This document shows positions 1 to 9,116 of a stretch of 64,000 nucleotides of DNA, piece by piece. A program made the translations under genes and the position numbers. The notes under the pieces are model-generated. The model searched no databases and was not told where the DNA came from. It was given only the letters and a program-made list of their open reading frames with translations. Origin of the DNA: Mannheimia bovis (lineage in GTDB: Bacteria > Pseudomonadota > Gammaproteobacteria > Enterobacterales > Pasteurellaceae). Position 1 is the first letter of the stretch; every line of letters starts with the position of its first letter. The DNA is taken from NCBI RefSeq assembly GCF_014541205.1, contig NZ_CP061280.1, forward strand, positions 1,380,798 to 1,444,797, read 5' to 3'.

Positions 1-631
1 TGGTGAAAACCAAGAAGATATCTTCTACTACATCACGACATTAAACGAAATCACAGAACAACCTGCAATGCCTTCAGGTGCAGAAGAAGGTATCCGTAAA
101 GGTTTATATAAATTTGAAACAGTTGAAGGTAAAGGTAAAGGTCGTGTTCAATTATTGAGCTCTGGTGCAATTATGCGTCACGTTCGCTTAGCGGCTCAAA
201 TTCTTGCAAATGACTATGGTGTAACTGCAGATGTATTCTCAGCTCCATCATTCAATGAATTAGGTCGTGATGGTGCAGATGCTGCTCGTTGGAACTTATT
301 ACATCCAACAGAAGAACAACGTGTTCCTTATGTAGCACAAGTATTAGCAGATGTACCAACCGTCGCAGCTACTGACTATATTAAACTATACGCTGAACAA
401 ATTCGTGCGTATGTACCAAGTAAACACTATCACGTGTTAGGTACAGATGGTTTCGGTCGTTCAGACAGCCGTGCAAACTTACGTGAACACTTCGAGGTTG
501 ATGAGCGTTATGTTATAGTTGCAGCACTTGCTCAATTAGCGAAAGAAGGCACAGTAGAAACTAAAGTTGTTGCGGATGCTATTGCTAAATTTGGCTTAAA
601 TGTAGATCGCATTAATCCATTATATGCGTAA
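1..631 (+). CDS. aceE: Pyruvate dehydrogenase E1 component, C-terminal part (partial)
   Basis: The open frame enters from the left edge (codons in phase from position 2) and reads GENQEDIFYYITTLNE just before the first internal ATG at 68. That is the typical C-terminal third of the homodimeric thiamine-diphosphate E1 enzyme, which decarboxylates pyruvate and reductively acetylates the lipoyl groups of E2. About 209 residues are present, including the ATDYIKLYAEQIRAYVP and GTDGFGRSDSR stretches characteristic of AceE. The real start lies upstream of the window. It is followed 108 bp later by aceF and then lpdA, the usual operon order. A single uptake word lies just after the stop (about 635). 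The identification is firm from the residues and the context. Confidence 0.97.
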   Translation, partial: GENQEDIFYYITTLNEITEQPAMPSGAEEGIRKGLYKFETVEGKGKGRVQLLSSGAIMRHVRLAAQILANDYGVTADVFSAPSFNELGRDGADAARWNLLHPTEEQRVPYVAQVLADVPTVAATDYIKLYAEQIRAYVPSKHYHVLGTDGFGRSDSRANLREHFEVDERYVIVAALAQLAKEGTVETKVVADAIAKFGLNVDRINPLYA

Positions 632-739
632 TACAAGCGGTAAAATTTAACGAAAATTTTGCAAAATGGGGTGGGGAAGCCCACCCTAAATTTGTAAGGA
701 TAAAATCAGTTTATCTGTTTACAAAAGAAGGATTTTAAA

Positions 740-2641
740 ATGTCAAAACAAATTAATGTACCAGATATCGGTTCAGATGAAGTAAGTGTTACTGAAGTGA
801 TGGTAAAAGTTGGCGATACTATCTCGGTAGACCAATCAATCATTAACGTAGAAGGCGATAAAGCATCTATGGAAGTACCGGCACCGGAAGCAGGTGTGGT
901 AAAAGAAGTATTAGTAAAAGTAGGTGATAAAGTTTCAACCGGTTCCCCAATGTTAGTATTGGAATCAGCTGATGCTGCACCAGCGGTTGAAGCTCCAAAA
1001 GCAGAAGCGGCTCCTGTTGCACCGGTAGCAACCTCAGCAGTTGTTGAAGTTAATGTACCGGACATTGGCTCAGACGAAGTAAACGTAACCGAAATTATGG
1101 TTAAAGTAGGCGATAGCGTTGAAGTTGATCAATCAATCATTAACGTTGAAGGCGATAAAGCGTCAATGGAAGTTCCTGCTCCGGTTGCCGGCGTGGTAAA
1201 AGAAATTTTAATCAATGTAGGTGATAAAGTTTCAACCGGTAAATTAATTATGAAGTTTGAAACAGCATCATCTGTACCAGCACAAGCAGTTCCTGTGTCT
1301 GAAACCGTAGCACCAGCTCAAGCATCAGCATCTGCAATTAAAGATGTGAATGTACCGGATATCGGTGGCGATGAAGTAAACGTAACTGAGATTATGGTTA
1401 AAGTAGGCGATTCGGTATCAGATGAGCAATCTTTAATTACCGTTGAAGGCGATAAAGCGTCAATGGAAGTACCGGCTCCATTTGCAGGTGTTGTAAAAGA
1501 AATTTTAGTGAAATCAGGTGATAAAGTATCAACCGGTTCATTAATTATGAAATTTGAAGTGGCTGGTGCTGCACCGGCTCCGGTAGCACAAACTGCACAA
1601 GCTCCTGCTCCACAAGCATCTGCTCCAGCAAAAGCTGATGTAGCTCCCGCAGGTCAAAACCAATCAGGTTTAAACCAAGAGCAAGTAGTTTCTGCAGCAG
1701 GTTATGCACACGCAACACCTGTAATTCGCCGTTTAGCTCGTGAGTTTGGTGTAAACTTAGATAAAGTAAAAGGTACAGGTCGTAAAGGTCGTATCGTTAA
1801 AGAAGATATTCAAGCATACGTTAAAACGGCAGTTCAAGTATTTGAAAAACAAGGTGGAACAGCAGCTGCGACAACAGGTGCAGCAAATGGTGCCGGTTTA
1901 GGTTTATTACCTTGGCCGAAAGTCGATTTCAGCAAGTTTGGTGAAGTTGAAGAAGTTGAATTAAGCCGTATCAATAAGATTTCTGGTGCGAACTTACACC
2001 GTAACTGGGTAATGATTCCACACGTTACGCACTTCGACCGTACAGACATCACAGAGTTAGAAAACTTCCGTAAAGAGCAAAACAAAGAAGCTGAAAAACG
2101 TAAGTTGGATGTGAAGATCACCCCTGTGGTATTCATTATGAAAGCGGTAGCAAGTGCGTTAGAAGCATTCCCGCGTTTCAACAGCTCAATTTCTGAAGAT
2201 GCACAACGTTTAACATTGAAAAAATACATTAATATCGGTGTTGCGGTAGATACGCCAAACGGCTTAGTTGTTCCAGTATTTAAAAATGTAAACAAAAAAG
2301 GCATCATTGAGCTTTCTCGTGAATTGATGGAAGTATCGAAAAAAGCACGTGAAGGTAAATTAACTGCATCAGATATGCAAGGCGGTTGTTTTACTATTTC
2401 AAGTTTAGGTGGCATTGGTACAACTCACTTTACCCCAATTGTAAATGCACCTGAAGTAGCAATTTTAGGCGTGTCTAAATCTGAAATGCAACCGATTTGG
2501 AACGGCAAAGAATTTGAGCCACGCTTAATGCTTCCATTGTCATTATCATTTGACCACCGTGTAATTGATGGTGCTGATGGTGCAAGATTCTTAAGCTATA
2601 TCAATGGCGTATTAGCAGATATTCGTCGTTTAGTAATGTAA
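740..2641 (+). CDS. aceF: Dihydrolipoyllysine acetyltransferase (PDH E2), three lipoyl domains
   Basis: A 633-residue E2 core of the pyruvate dehydrogenase complex, which transfers the acetyl group from lipoamide to CoA. Three lipoyl domains are visible, each with the [10 protein letters not shown] lipoylation motif (lysines near K41, K140 and K239). They are joined by Ala/Pro-rich flexible linkers. An E3/E1-binding domain follows at about 326-362 ([14 protein letters not shown]), then the catalytic domain, which ends with the [15 protein letters not shown] active-site block. Three lipoyl domains is the E. coli-type arrangement. AGAAGGATTT before the ATG at 740 acts as ribosome-binding site. 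It lies between aceE and lpdA in one operon. Confidence 0.98.
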   Translation: MSKQINVPDIGSDEVSVTEVMVKVGDTISVDQSIINVEGDKASMEVPAPEAGVVKEVLVKVGDKVSTGSPMLVLESADAAPAVEAPKAEAAPVAPVATSAVVEVNVPDIGSDEVNVTEIMVKVGDSVEVDQSIINVEGDKASMEVPAPVAGVVKEILINVGDKVSTGKLIMKFETASSVPAQAVPVSETVAPAQASASAIKDVNVPDIGGDEVNVTEIMVKVGDSVSDEQSLITVEGDKASMEVPAPFAGVVKEILVKSGDKVSTGSLIMKFEVAGAAPAPVAQTAQAPAPQASAPAKADVAPAGQNQSGLNQEQVVSAAGYAHATPVIRRLAREFGVNLDKVKGTGRKGRIVKEDIQAYVKTAVQVFEKQGGTAAATTGAANGAGLGLLPWPKVDFSKFGEVEEVELSRINKISGANLHRNWVMIPHVTHFDRTDITELENFRKEQNKEAEKRKLDVKITPVVFIMKAVASALEAFPRFNSSISEDAQRLTLKKYINIGVAVDTPNGLVVPVFKNVNKKGIIELSRELMEVSKKAREGKLTASDMQGGCFTISSLGGIGTTHFTPIVNAPEVAILGVSKSEMQPIWNGKEFEPRLMLPLSLSFDHRVIDGADGARFLSYINGVLADIRRLVM

Positions 2642-2646
2642 TTTTA

Positions 2647-2692
2647 ACAAGCGGTTGTTTTTGTAAAAAATTTTGCAAAATCGACCGCTTGT
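2647..2692. terminator. Paired uptake-sequence stem-loop between aceF and lpdA
   Basis: ACAAGCGGT at 2647-2655 faces ACCGCTTGT at 2684-2692, with AT-rich TTTGCAAAA-like sequence between. This makes a stem of at least 9 bp. Since lpdA follows only 20 bp later it may attenuate rather than fully terminate. Confidence 0.5.
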
Positions 2693-2711
2693 ATAACAAA
2701 TTGAGGCAAAT

Positions 2712-4136
2712 ATGAGCAAAGAAATTAAAACACAAGTCGTGGTACTTGGTGCAGGTCCGGCAGGTTATTCAGCAGCATTCCGCTGTGCAGACTTAGGTTT
2801 AGAAACAGTAATCGTTGAACGTTATTCAACCTTAGGTGGTGTATGTTTAAACGTAGGCTGTATTCCGTCTAAAGCATTACTACACATTGCAAAAGTAATC
2901 GAAGAAGCCAAACACGCCGTGCATAATGGTGTAACATTTGGCGAGCCGACTATTGATTTAGACCAAGTTCGTGCAGGTAAAGAAGCTGTTGTATCAAAAT
3001 TAACGGGTGGACTAGCCGGTATGGCAAAAGCTCGTAAAGTACAAGTGGTTGAAGGTGAAGCAACATTTACCGGTCCGAACACACTAGTAGCTCGTGATCG
3101 TGATGGTAATCCAACAACGGTTACCTTTGATAATGCGATTATCGCAGCAGGTTCACGCCCAATTCAATTACCATTTATTCCACACGAAGATCCGCGTGTT
3201 TGGGATTCAACCGATGCCTTAAAATTAAAAGAAGTTCCTAAAAAACTTTTAATTATGGGTGGTGGTATCATCGGTTTAGAGATGGGAACAGTTTACAACG
3301 CTTTAGGTTCAGAAGTGGAAGTGGTTGAAATGTTCGACCAAGTGATTCCGGCAGCGGACAAAGACATTGTGGCAATCTACACCAAACAGATCGAGAAAAA
3401 ATTCAAGCTAATGCTTGAAACAAAAGTAACCGCAGTTGAAGCAAAAGATGACGGTATCTATGTTTCAATGGAAGGTAAAGCGTGTAACGACACAAAACGT
3501 TACGATGCGGTATTAGTTGCAATCGGTCGTGTGCCAAACGGTAAATTAATTGATGCAGGCAAAGCAGGCGTGCACGTTGATGAGCGAGGCTTTATTCCGG
3601 TTGATAAACAACTTCGTACCAATGTGCCGCATATCTTTGCGATCGGCGACATTGTGGGACAACCAATGTTAGCTCATAAAGGTGTTCACGAAGGACACGT
3701 TGCAGCAGAAGTAATTGCCGGACAAAAACACTACTTCGATCCGAAAGTGATTCCATCAATCGCTTACACTGAGCCGGAAGTTGCTTGGGTAGGTAAAACT
3801 GAGAAAGAGTGTAAACAAGAAGGCTTAAACTACGAAGTTGCTAAATTCCCTTGGGCTGCTTCAGGTCGTGCGATTGCTTCTGAATGTTCAGAAGGTATGA
3901 CAAAGTTAATTTTCGATAAAGACACTCACCGCTTATTAGGTGGTGCGATTGTAGGTAGTAATGGTGGCGAATTATTAGGCGAAATCGGCTTGGCAATTGA
4001 AATGGGCTGTGATGCGGAAGATATCGCATTAACCATTCACGCTCACCCAACCTTGCACGAATCTGTAGGCTTAGCGGCAGAAGTGTTTGAAGGTTCTATC
4101 ACAGACTTACCAAACGCAAAAGCGAAAAAACGCTAA
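2712..4136 (+). CDS. lpdA: Dihydrolipoyl dehydrogenase (E3)
   Basis: A 474-residue FAD-dependent disulfide oxidoreductase that reoxidises dihydrolipoamide with NAD+ for the pyruvate and probably also the 2-oxoglutarate dehydrogenase complexes. Visible landmarks are the N-terminal dinucleotide fold VVLGAGPAGYSAA and the redox disulfide GGVCLNVGCIPSK (C45, C50). A second nucleotide fold reads GGGIIGLEMG, then comes the FAD motif AIGDIVGQPMLAHKG, and a C-terminal HAHPTLHES carries the catalytic His-Glu pair. The length and all motifs are as expected for the family. It is the last gene of aceEF-lpdA. A strong paired-uptake-word stem-loop follows the stop. Confidence 0.98.
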   Translation: MSKEIKTQVVVLGAGPAGYSAAFRCADLGLETVIVERYSTLGGVCLNVGCIPSKALLHIAKVIEEAKHAVHNGVTFGEPTIDLDQVRAGKEAVVSKLTGGLAGMAKARKVQVVEGEATFTGPNTLVARDRDGNPTTVTFDNAIIAAGSRPIQLPFIPHEDPRVWDSTDALKLKEVPKKLLIMGGGIIGLEMGTVYNALGSEVEVVEMFDQVIPAADKDIVAIYTKQIEKKFKLMLETKVTAVEAKDDGIYVSMEGKACNDTKRYDAVLVAIGRVPNGKLIDAGKAGVHVDERGFIPVDKQLRTNVPHIFAIGDIVGQPMLAHKGVHEGHVAAEVIAGQKHYFDPKVIPSIAYTEPEVAWVGKTEKECKQEGLNYEVAKFPWAASGRAIASECSEGMTKLIFDKDTHRLLGGAIVGSNGGELLGEIGLAIEMGCDAEDIALTIHAHPTLHESVGLAAEVFEGSITDLPNAKAKKR

Positions 4137-4150
4137 TTTATAACCACTAG

Positions 4151-4195
4151 CAAGCGGTTGATTTTTGTAAATTTTTTGCAAAAATCAACCGCTTG
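4151..4195. terminator. Paired uptake-sequence terminator after lpdA
   Basis: A perfect 17-bp inverted repeat: CAAGCGGTTGATTTTTG at 4151-4167 and its complement ending at 4195, with an AT-rich loop. It is the strongest such hairpin in the first 10 kb and lies 15 bp after the lpdA stop. Confidence 0.75.
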
Positions 4196-4268
4196 ATTAT
4201 TTTTAAGGCTCAAATCAAGTCGAGTGAAGTTTTTTTCAGCATTCAGCAGTAGAAGTTTCATTTTGTCA

Positions 4269-4296
4269 TTGACATAAAATCATAAATCCGTAAAAT
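4269..4296 (+). promoter_or_regulatory. Promoter of the tRNA-Gly/tRNA-Cys unit
   Basis: TTGACA at 4269-4274 and TAAAAT at 4291-4296 with a 16-bp spacer, about 40 bp before the tRNA-Gly. The -35 box is consensus. Confidence 0.7.
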
Positions 4297-4335
4297 GCAC
4301 CTCATTCCACAACGCAGTGTTGTGGAACTTCAAAT

Positions 4336-4411
<76 letters not shown>

Positions 4412-4426
4412 ATTTTCAAATCTTAC

Positions 4427-4500
4427 GGCGTGTTAGCAAAGCGGTTATGCACTGGATTGCAAATCCATGTAGCTCGGTTCGACTCCGGGACACGCCTCCA
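4427..4500 (+). tRNA. tRNA-Cys (GCA)
   Basis: A 74-nt cloverleaf. The acceptor GGCGTGT pairs with ACACGCC, then T and encoded CCA. The anticodon loop TTGCAAA gives GCA. The T-arm GGTTCGACTCC is intact. It follows tRNA-Gly directly, without its own promoter. Confidence 0.96.
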
Positions 4501-4603
4501 TCAAAACTTATCATTTTTATTTTTATTCAATATTTTCTTGCAATATTCAAGTTGAACTTTATTCGTCTTTTTCTGCCAAAAACTAACGACTAAGGAGAAA
4601 ACT

Positions 4604-6760
4604 ATGTGGAAGAAAACATTGCTCGCCGTATTTTTAGCAAGCCAATATACATTTGCGGCAGGAGTTGGACAAGAGCCATCAAAAAGTTATACTGAAAAAG
4701 AATTAAAACAATTAAAAAATGATTGGTTAGCAATTTATCAGAAAGAGTTACAGCACGCAGAAAATTTACGTTTAAAGCAGAGAGAAAATTTTCAGCAGAT
4801 TAATTATTTAATCGATGCAGCCATCAGCCAGAAGAATTTATCAGCGGCAACAGAACAAATTATTCAGCGTTTACTTGCGACTTTATCGGGCTATCCGCTA
4901 GAAATGGAAGCGGAATGGAAATTGTTAAATGCTAAACTGACGTTGAAGCAAGTCACAATAAACGAAGTTAAAGCATTTATTTCAAAATATCCGGATTCTT
5001 TATATCAAAAACAGTTGCAGAATTTTATGTTTGAACAGCTCTATCGTGAGCAAAAATTTGAAGAATTAGTAGAGTTTGCAAAGGGTGTCAAGCCAACACA
5101 GTTAGTTGATCAATGCCGTCTGTTTTCAGCTCGTTATGAAATAGTCGCAAGTAAAGCTCAGATTAATCCTGCGGTCGAACAAAAAATAGAGAATGCGGAA
5201 TTATCGGCACTAGCGAAAGAATTTGATGCTTTTTGGCTTGCTAATCCTAAATTAACTTCTGATTGTGCAAATTTAGAAAGCCATTGGCGAGAGCAGGGGT
5301 TCAAAACAGATGAGAAAGTACGTCTGAAAGCGGTCGAATTAGTCAAACAAAATGCAAATGCGGAGATTACAAATTTAGCAATTAATGCAACGGCTGAAAA
5401 TTTGAAAACGTGGCTCAGTTCAGTTGAAAAAGTAGTGAGTAATCCGAAAGAATTGCAAAATTTTATTGAAAATCAACCGCTTGATTCATCGTTTAAAGCG
5501 GAAAATAAAGCAATTATTGTGGAATTATTGCCAAAATATATTCGTACTCAACCAGAGAAACTAGATAATCCAACATTTGAGAAATATCAATTATGGGCTG
5601 AGCAGTACCAATTTAGTGAAGATGAATTTAAAGCGTTAAAAACCGCTTTTATCAGCCGACATTTTGATAATGAAGAACCCACATTCCAACTCTGGCGTGA
5701 TGAACAGATTAAAGCCTTAGGGGCTGATAATCTATTAGAACGCAGATTGCGTATGGCAATTTGGCAAAAAGCAGATTTAAATGAGTGGTTGCAGTCTCTC
5801 TCTCAAGAAGCTAAAGGAAAAGCAGAATGGCGTTATTGGGCGGCTAAAATTGAAAAAAATGGAGCTAAGCGTAAAGCAATATTTGAAGTATTAATAAAAG
5901 AGCGAGGGTTTTACCCAATGCTGGCTGCTCAACAATTAGGGGTTGCTTATCAATTCCCTATTATTGAAGTGGCAGATTTAACACAGGCACAACGTGAATT
6001 GTATGAAAAGCAATTTGAGCGTATTCAAGAGTTGCGAGAACTCGGGCAAATGGAGCAGGCTAAGCGAGTTTGGATTAATTTAATCAATAATGTAAAAGCT
6101 GAAACGGGAGAGCATCCGCCTACCCAAACTCAACTTGCTATTATTAAATATGCAAAAGAGCAAAATTGGTATGATTTAGCGGTGGAGGGCACAATCCAGA
6201 TAAAAGCCTTTGATAATATTGATTTACGCCTACCGAATGCGTATTCAGATTGGTTTGATCTGAATTTACAAGATAAAAAAATCAGTAAATCATTTGCACA
6301 AGCCATCGCACGGCAAGAAAGTGCTTGGAATCCACAAGCTCAATCACACGCAAATGCAAGAGGGTTAATGCAAATGTTGCCAAGTACAGCAGAAAAAACA
6401 GCTAAAGATAATAGTTTACCCTTTAGAGGTGATCGGGATTTATTTAGACCATTCAACAATATTATGCTTGGCACAACACATTTAATGGAGCTAAATGAAA
6501 AATATCCAAACAACCGCATTTTGATATCATCAGCGTATAATGCAGGTGTTGGGCGTGTAGAGCAGTGGCTTGGTCGGAGTAAAGGTACTTTAGCAATGGA
6601 CGAATTCATTGCCAGTATTCCATTTTATGAAACCAGAGGCTATGTGCAAAATGTGCTGGCTTATGACTATTATTACCAAATGCTCTATGGTAATGTAAGT
6701 GAAAAATCAAAAAATGGATTAAAAATGTTCTATCAAGAGGAATTAGGGGGAAAATATTAA
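4604..6760 (+). CDS. slt: Soluble lytic murein transglycosylase (Slt70 family)
   Basis: A 718-residue periplasmic lytic transglycosylase that cleaves the MurNAc-GlcNAc bond of peptidoglycan with formation of 1,6-anhydroMurNAc. A short signal peptide ends near FAAG. The long alpha-helical superhelical (U and L) region fills residues 30 to about 560. The catalytic SLT domain starts at ISKSFAQAIARQESAWNP, with the general-acid glutamate at E572, followed by ANARGLMQMLPSTA and SSAYNAGVGRVEQWL. These are the classic family 1A motifs. It is slightly longer than E. coli Slt. AAGGAGAAAACT precedes the ATG. It stands alone between tRNA genes. Confidence 0.93.
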   Translation: MWKKTLLAVFLASQYTFAAGVGQEPSKSYTEKELKQLKNDWLAIYQKELQHAENLRLKQRENFQQINYLIDAAISQKNLSAATEQIIQRLLATLSGYPLEMEAEWKLLNAKLTLKQVTINEVKAFISKYPDSLYQKQLQNFMFEQLYREQKFEELVEFAKGVKPTQLVDQCRLFSARYEIVASKAQINPAVEQKIENAELSALAKEFDAFWLANPKLTSDCANLESHWREQGFKTDEKVRLKAVELVKQNANAEITNLAINATAENLKTWLSSVEKVVSNPKELQNFIENQPLDSSFKAENKAIIVELLPKYIRTQPEKLDNPTFEKYQLWAEQYQFSEDEFKALKTAFISRHFDNEEPTFQLWRDEQIKALGADNLLERRLRMAIWQKADLNEWLQSLSQEAKGKAEWRYWAAKIEKNGAKRKAIFEVLIKERGFYPMLAAQQLGVAYQFPIIEVADLTQAQRELYEKQFERIQELRELGQMEQAKRVWINLINNVKAETGEHPPTQTQLAIIKYAKEQNWYDLAVEGTIQIKAFDNIDLRLPNAYSDWFDLNLQDKKISKSFAQAIARQESAWNPQAQSHANARGLMQMLPSTAEKTAKDNSLPFRGDRDLFRPFNNIMLGTTHLMELNEKYPNNRILISSAYNAGVGRVEQWLGRSKGTLAMDEFIASIPFYETRGYVQNVLAYDYYYQMLYGNVSEKSKNGLKMFYQEELGGKY

Positions 6761-6767
6761 AAAGTGC

Positions 6768-6795
6768 TTGCATTTTTAGTTTAAAAGTCTATAAT
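6768..6795 (+). promoter_or_regulatory. Promoter of the initiator tRNA
   Basis: TTGCAT at 6768-6773 and a consensus TATAAT at 6790-6795, 16-bp spacer, 13 bp before the tRNA. This could also drive rimP-nusA-infB by read-through. Confidence 0.75.
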
Positions 6796-6808
6796 GCACC
6801 ACATCAGA

Positions 6809-6885
<77 letters not shown>

Positions 6886-7013
6886 GTTTTAAGCTCACAG
6901 CTTTGGTTAAAGTTGTGAGTTTTGTTTTATATGGTGTTTTAAATTAATTTTGCAAAAAATTAGCAAAAAAAGACCGCTTGTAGTCGTTACATCATAAAAA
7001 AACAAACCGCTTA

Positions 7014-7045
7014 AAGCCCCACGGTTTCCCGTCTGGGGTTTTTTT
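7014..7045 (+). terminator. Terminator between initiator tRNA and rimP
   Basis: CCCCACGG at 7017-7024 pairs with CCG/TGGGG up to 7038, followed by seven T. An intrinsic terminator about 130 bp after the tRNA. It would separate the tRNA from, or attenuate entry into, the rimP operon. Confidence 0.8.
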
Positions 7046-7075
7046 ACGGAAATTGGTACAGAAATTAACGTATCA

Positions 7076-7100
7076 AAGCTGGTTTATCCGGCTTTTTTTA
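7076..7100 (+). promoter_or_regulatory. Second hairpin plus T-tract in the rimP leader
   Basis: AGCTGG (starting about 7077) can pair with CCGGCT (about 7089-7094, one G:U pair) across TTTAT, followed by TTTTTTTA. The T-tract ends about 15 nt before the TTG start of rimP, so this is a candidate attenuator rather than an upstream gene's terminator. Confidence 0.45.
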
Positions 7101-7115
7101 TATTTGGAGATTGAT

Positions 7116-7577
7116 TTGGCAACCTTAGAACAAAAATTAGAAGAGCTTGTGCTGGATTCTATTGAAGCATTAGGCTTTGAATTAGTTGGCATTGAATGCC
7201 AACTTGCGGGGCGTTTTTTAACGGTTCGTTTATATATTGATAAAGAGGGCGGTGTAACCATTGATGATTGTAGCGATGTGAGCCGTCAAGTCAGTGCGAT
7301 TTTTGATGTGGAAGACCCGATTGCAGATAAATATAACTTAGAAGTTTCTTCTCCGGGTTTAGATAGACCGCTATTCACGATTGCTCATTATGAACGTTTC
7401 ATTGGGCGTGATGTAGTTATTCATTTGCGTATTCCAATGTTCGACCGCCGTAAATGGCAAGGTCAAATCAAAGCAGTTGAAGGCGATTTTATTACCCTAA
7501 CCGTAGATAACGAAGACCGTCAATTCGCATTTGGCAACATTCAAAAAGCAAATTTAGTTCCCGTTTTTAATTTTTAA
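7116..7577 (+). CDS. rimP: Ribosome maturation factor RimP
   Basis: A 153-residue protein for 30S subunit maturation. The start is a TTG at 7116: the protein then begins [27 protein letters not shown], matching the usual RimP N-terminus, and TTTGGAGA lies 6 nt before it. A longer frame from 7053 adds residues not seen in the family and runs back through the leader hairpin, so it is rejected. The core [11 protein letters not shown] motif and the C-terminal Sm-like beta domain are present. It is the first gene of rimP-nusA-infB, with 20 bp to nusA. The non-ATG start suggests modest translation. Confidence 0.93.
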   Translation: MATLEQKLEELVLDSIEALGFELVGIECQLAGRFLTVRLYIDKEGGVTIDDCSDVSRQVSAIFDVEDPIADKYNLEVSSPGLDRPLFTIAHYERFIGRDVVIHLRIPMFDRRKWQGQIKAVEGDFITLTVDNEDRQFAFGNIQKANLVPVFNF

Positions 7578-7597
7578 GATGAAGGCAAACTGACAAA

Positions 7598-9094
7598 ATG
7601 AGTAAAGAGATTTTATTAGCTGCAGAAGCAGTATCAAACGAAAAGCAATTACCAAAAGAAGCGATTTTTGAAGCATTAGAAACGGCTTTAACCATTGCAA
7701 CGAAGAAAAGCCGTGATTTAGACATTGATGTGCGTGTAGTAGTTGATCGCAAAACAGGTGATTTTCAAACTTTCCGCCGTTGGGCAGTTGTGGAAAACGT
7801 GAGTAATATGACGCGTGAAATCAGCTTAGAAGCTGCACAATTTGAAGATCCAAATGTACAACTAGGCGATTTTATTGAAGATGAAGTAGAGTCTATCGAA
7901 TTTGGTCGTGTAGCAATTCAAACTTTCGGTCAAGTAGTGAAAACGAAAATCCGTGAAGCTGAAAAAACTAAAATTATTGACGAATTCCGCTCAGATTTAG
8001 GCAAAATTATTATTGCAACCGTGAAAAAAGTAACCCGTGATAATATTTTCCTTGAATTAGCCGGTAAAACGGAAGACATCAAAGGCGAAGCAGTGATTGT
8101 GCGTGAAGATATGCTCCCTCGTGAAAACTTCCGTCCGGGCGATCGTGTGCGTGGTGTATTATATGAGATCAAACCTGAGTCAAAAGGTCCTCAACTGTTT
8201 GTTACCCGTGCAAAACCTGTGATGCTTGAAGAGTTATTTAAGCTTGAAGTGCCTGAAATTGGTGAAGGTGTGATTGAGATTAAAGGTTCAGCTCGTGATG
8301 CAGGTTCTCGTGCGAAAATTGCAGTGAAAACACACGATAAGCGTATTGATCCGGTAGGTGCTTGCGTAGGTATGCGTGGAGCACGAGTTCAAGCTATTAG
8401 TAATGAACTCGGTGGCGAGCGTGTTGATATCGTACTTTGGGACGAAAACCCTGCTCAATTTGTAATTAATGCAATGGCTCCGGCAGATGTAAGTTCTATC
8501 GTAATTAACGATGAAGCTCATTCAATGGATATTGCTGTTGAGAGCAAAAACTTAGCTCAAGCAATTGGTCGTAACGGTCAAAACGTACGTTTAGCAACCC
8601 AATTAACAGGTTGGGCGTTAAATGTGATGACAAATGAAGAATTAACACAGAAAAATGCAGAAGAAGACGGAAAAGTAATTGATTTATTAACTTCAGCATT
8701 GGAAATTGATGAAGAATTTGCTCAAGTATTAATTGAAGAAGGCTTTACTTCATTAGAAGCGATTGCATATGTACCTGTTGATGCTTTAACAGCAATTGAT
8801 GGTTTAGAAGACGAAGATTTAGTTGAAGAATTACAATTGCGTGCAAAAAATGCGATTACGAAGAAAGCGTTAGAAGAAGAGCAATTATTAAAATCAGCTC
8901 AGATTGAAGATAAATTATTAACGCTTGAAGGTATGGATCGTCATATCGCATTCAAATTAGCGGAAAAACAGATTACAACTCTTGAAGAACTTGCAGAGCA
9001 AGGCGTTGATGATTTAGCAGATATTGAAGAGTTATCAGAAGAAAAAGCCGGCGAGCTAATTATGGCAGCACGTCAAATCTGTTGGTTCAACTAA
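7598..9094 (+). CDS. nusA: Transcription termination/antitermination factor NusA
   Basis: A 498-residue RNA-polymerase-binding elongation factor. The N-terminal domain (1 to about 125) starts [28 protein letters not shown]. It is followed by an S1 domain (about 135-200, with [12 protein letters not shown]) and two KH domains (about 230-345, with [24 protein letters not shown] and [12 protein letters not shown]). Two acidic helix-hairpin-helix repeats lie in the last 130 residues. The length matches gamma-proteobacterial NusA with both acidic repeats. It is co-transcribed with rimP upstream and infB downstream (22 bp gap). By analogy to E. coli it may regulate its own operon through the leader. 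Confidence 0.97.
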   Translation: MSKEILLAAEAVSNEKQLPKEAIFEALETALTIATKKSRDLDIDVRVVVDRKTGDFQTFRRWAVVENVSNMTREISLEAAQFEDPNVQLGDFIEDEVESIEFGRVAIQTFGQVVKTKIREAEKTKIIDEFRSDLGKIIIATVKKVTRDNIFLELAGKTEDIKGEAVIVREDMLPRENFRPGDRVRGVLYEIKPESKGPQLFVTRAKPVMLEELFKLEVPEIGEGVIEIKGSARDAGSRAKIAVKTHDKRIDPVGACVGMRGARVQAISNELGGERVDIVLWDENPAQFVINAMAPADVSSIVINDEAHSMDIAVESKNLAQAIGRNGQNVRLATQLTGWALNVMTNEELTQKNAEEDGKVIDLLTSALEIDEEFAQVLIEEGFTSLEAIAYVPVDALTAIDGLEDEDLVEELQLRAKNAITKKALEEEQLLKSAQIEDKLLTLEGMDRHIAFKLAEKQITTLEELAEQGVDDLADIEELSEEKAGELIMAARQICWFN

Positions 9095-9116
9095 GCTAAG
9101 CAAAGAGGATAAAAAA

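Noticed and set aside
706-1065. Minus-strand frame opposite the aceF lipoyl domains
   Set aside because: Ser/Thr/Ala-rich shadow of the repeated lipoyl and linker codons.
7053-7115. Longer rimP start at a TTG at 7053
   Set aside because: The added residues are unlike any RimP N-terminus and would translate the leader hairpin. The TTG at 7116 has a good ribosome-binding site and gives the family's usual length.
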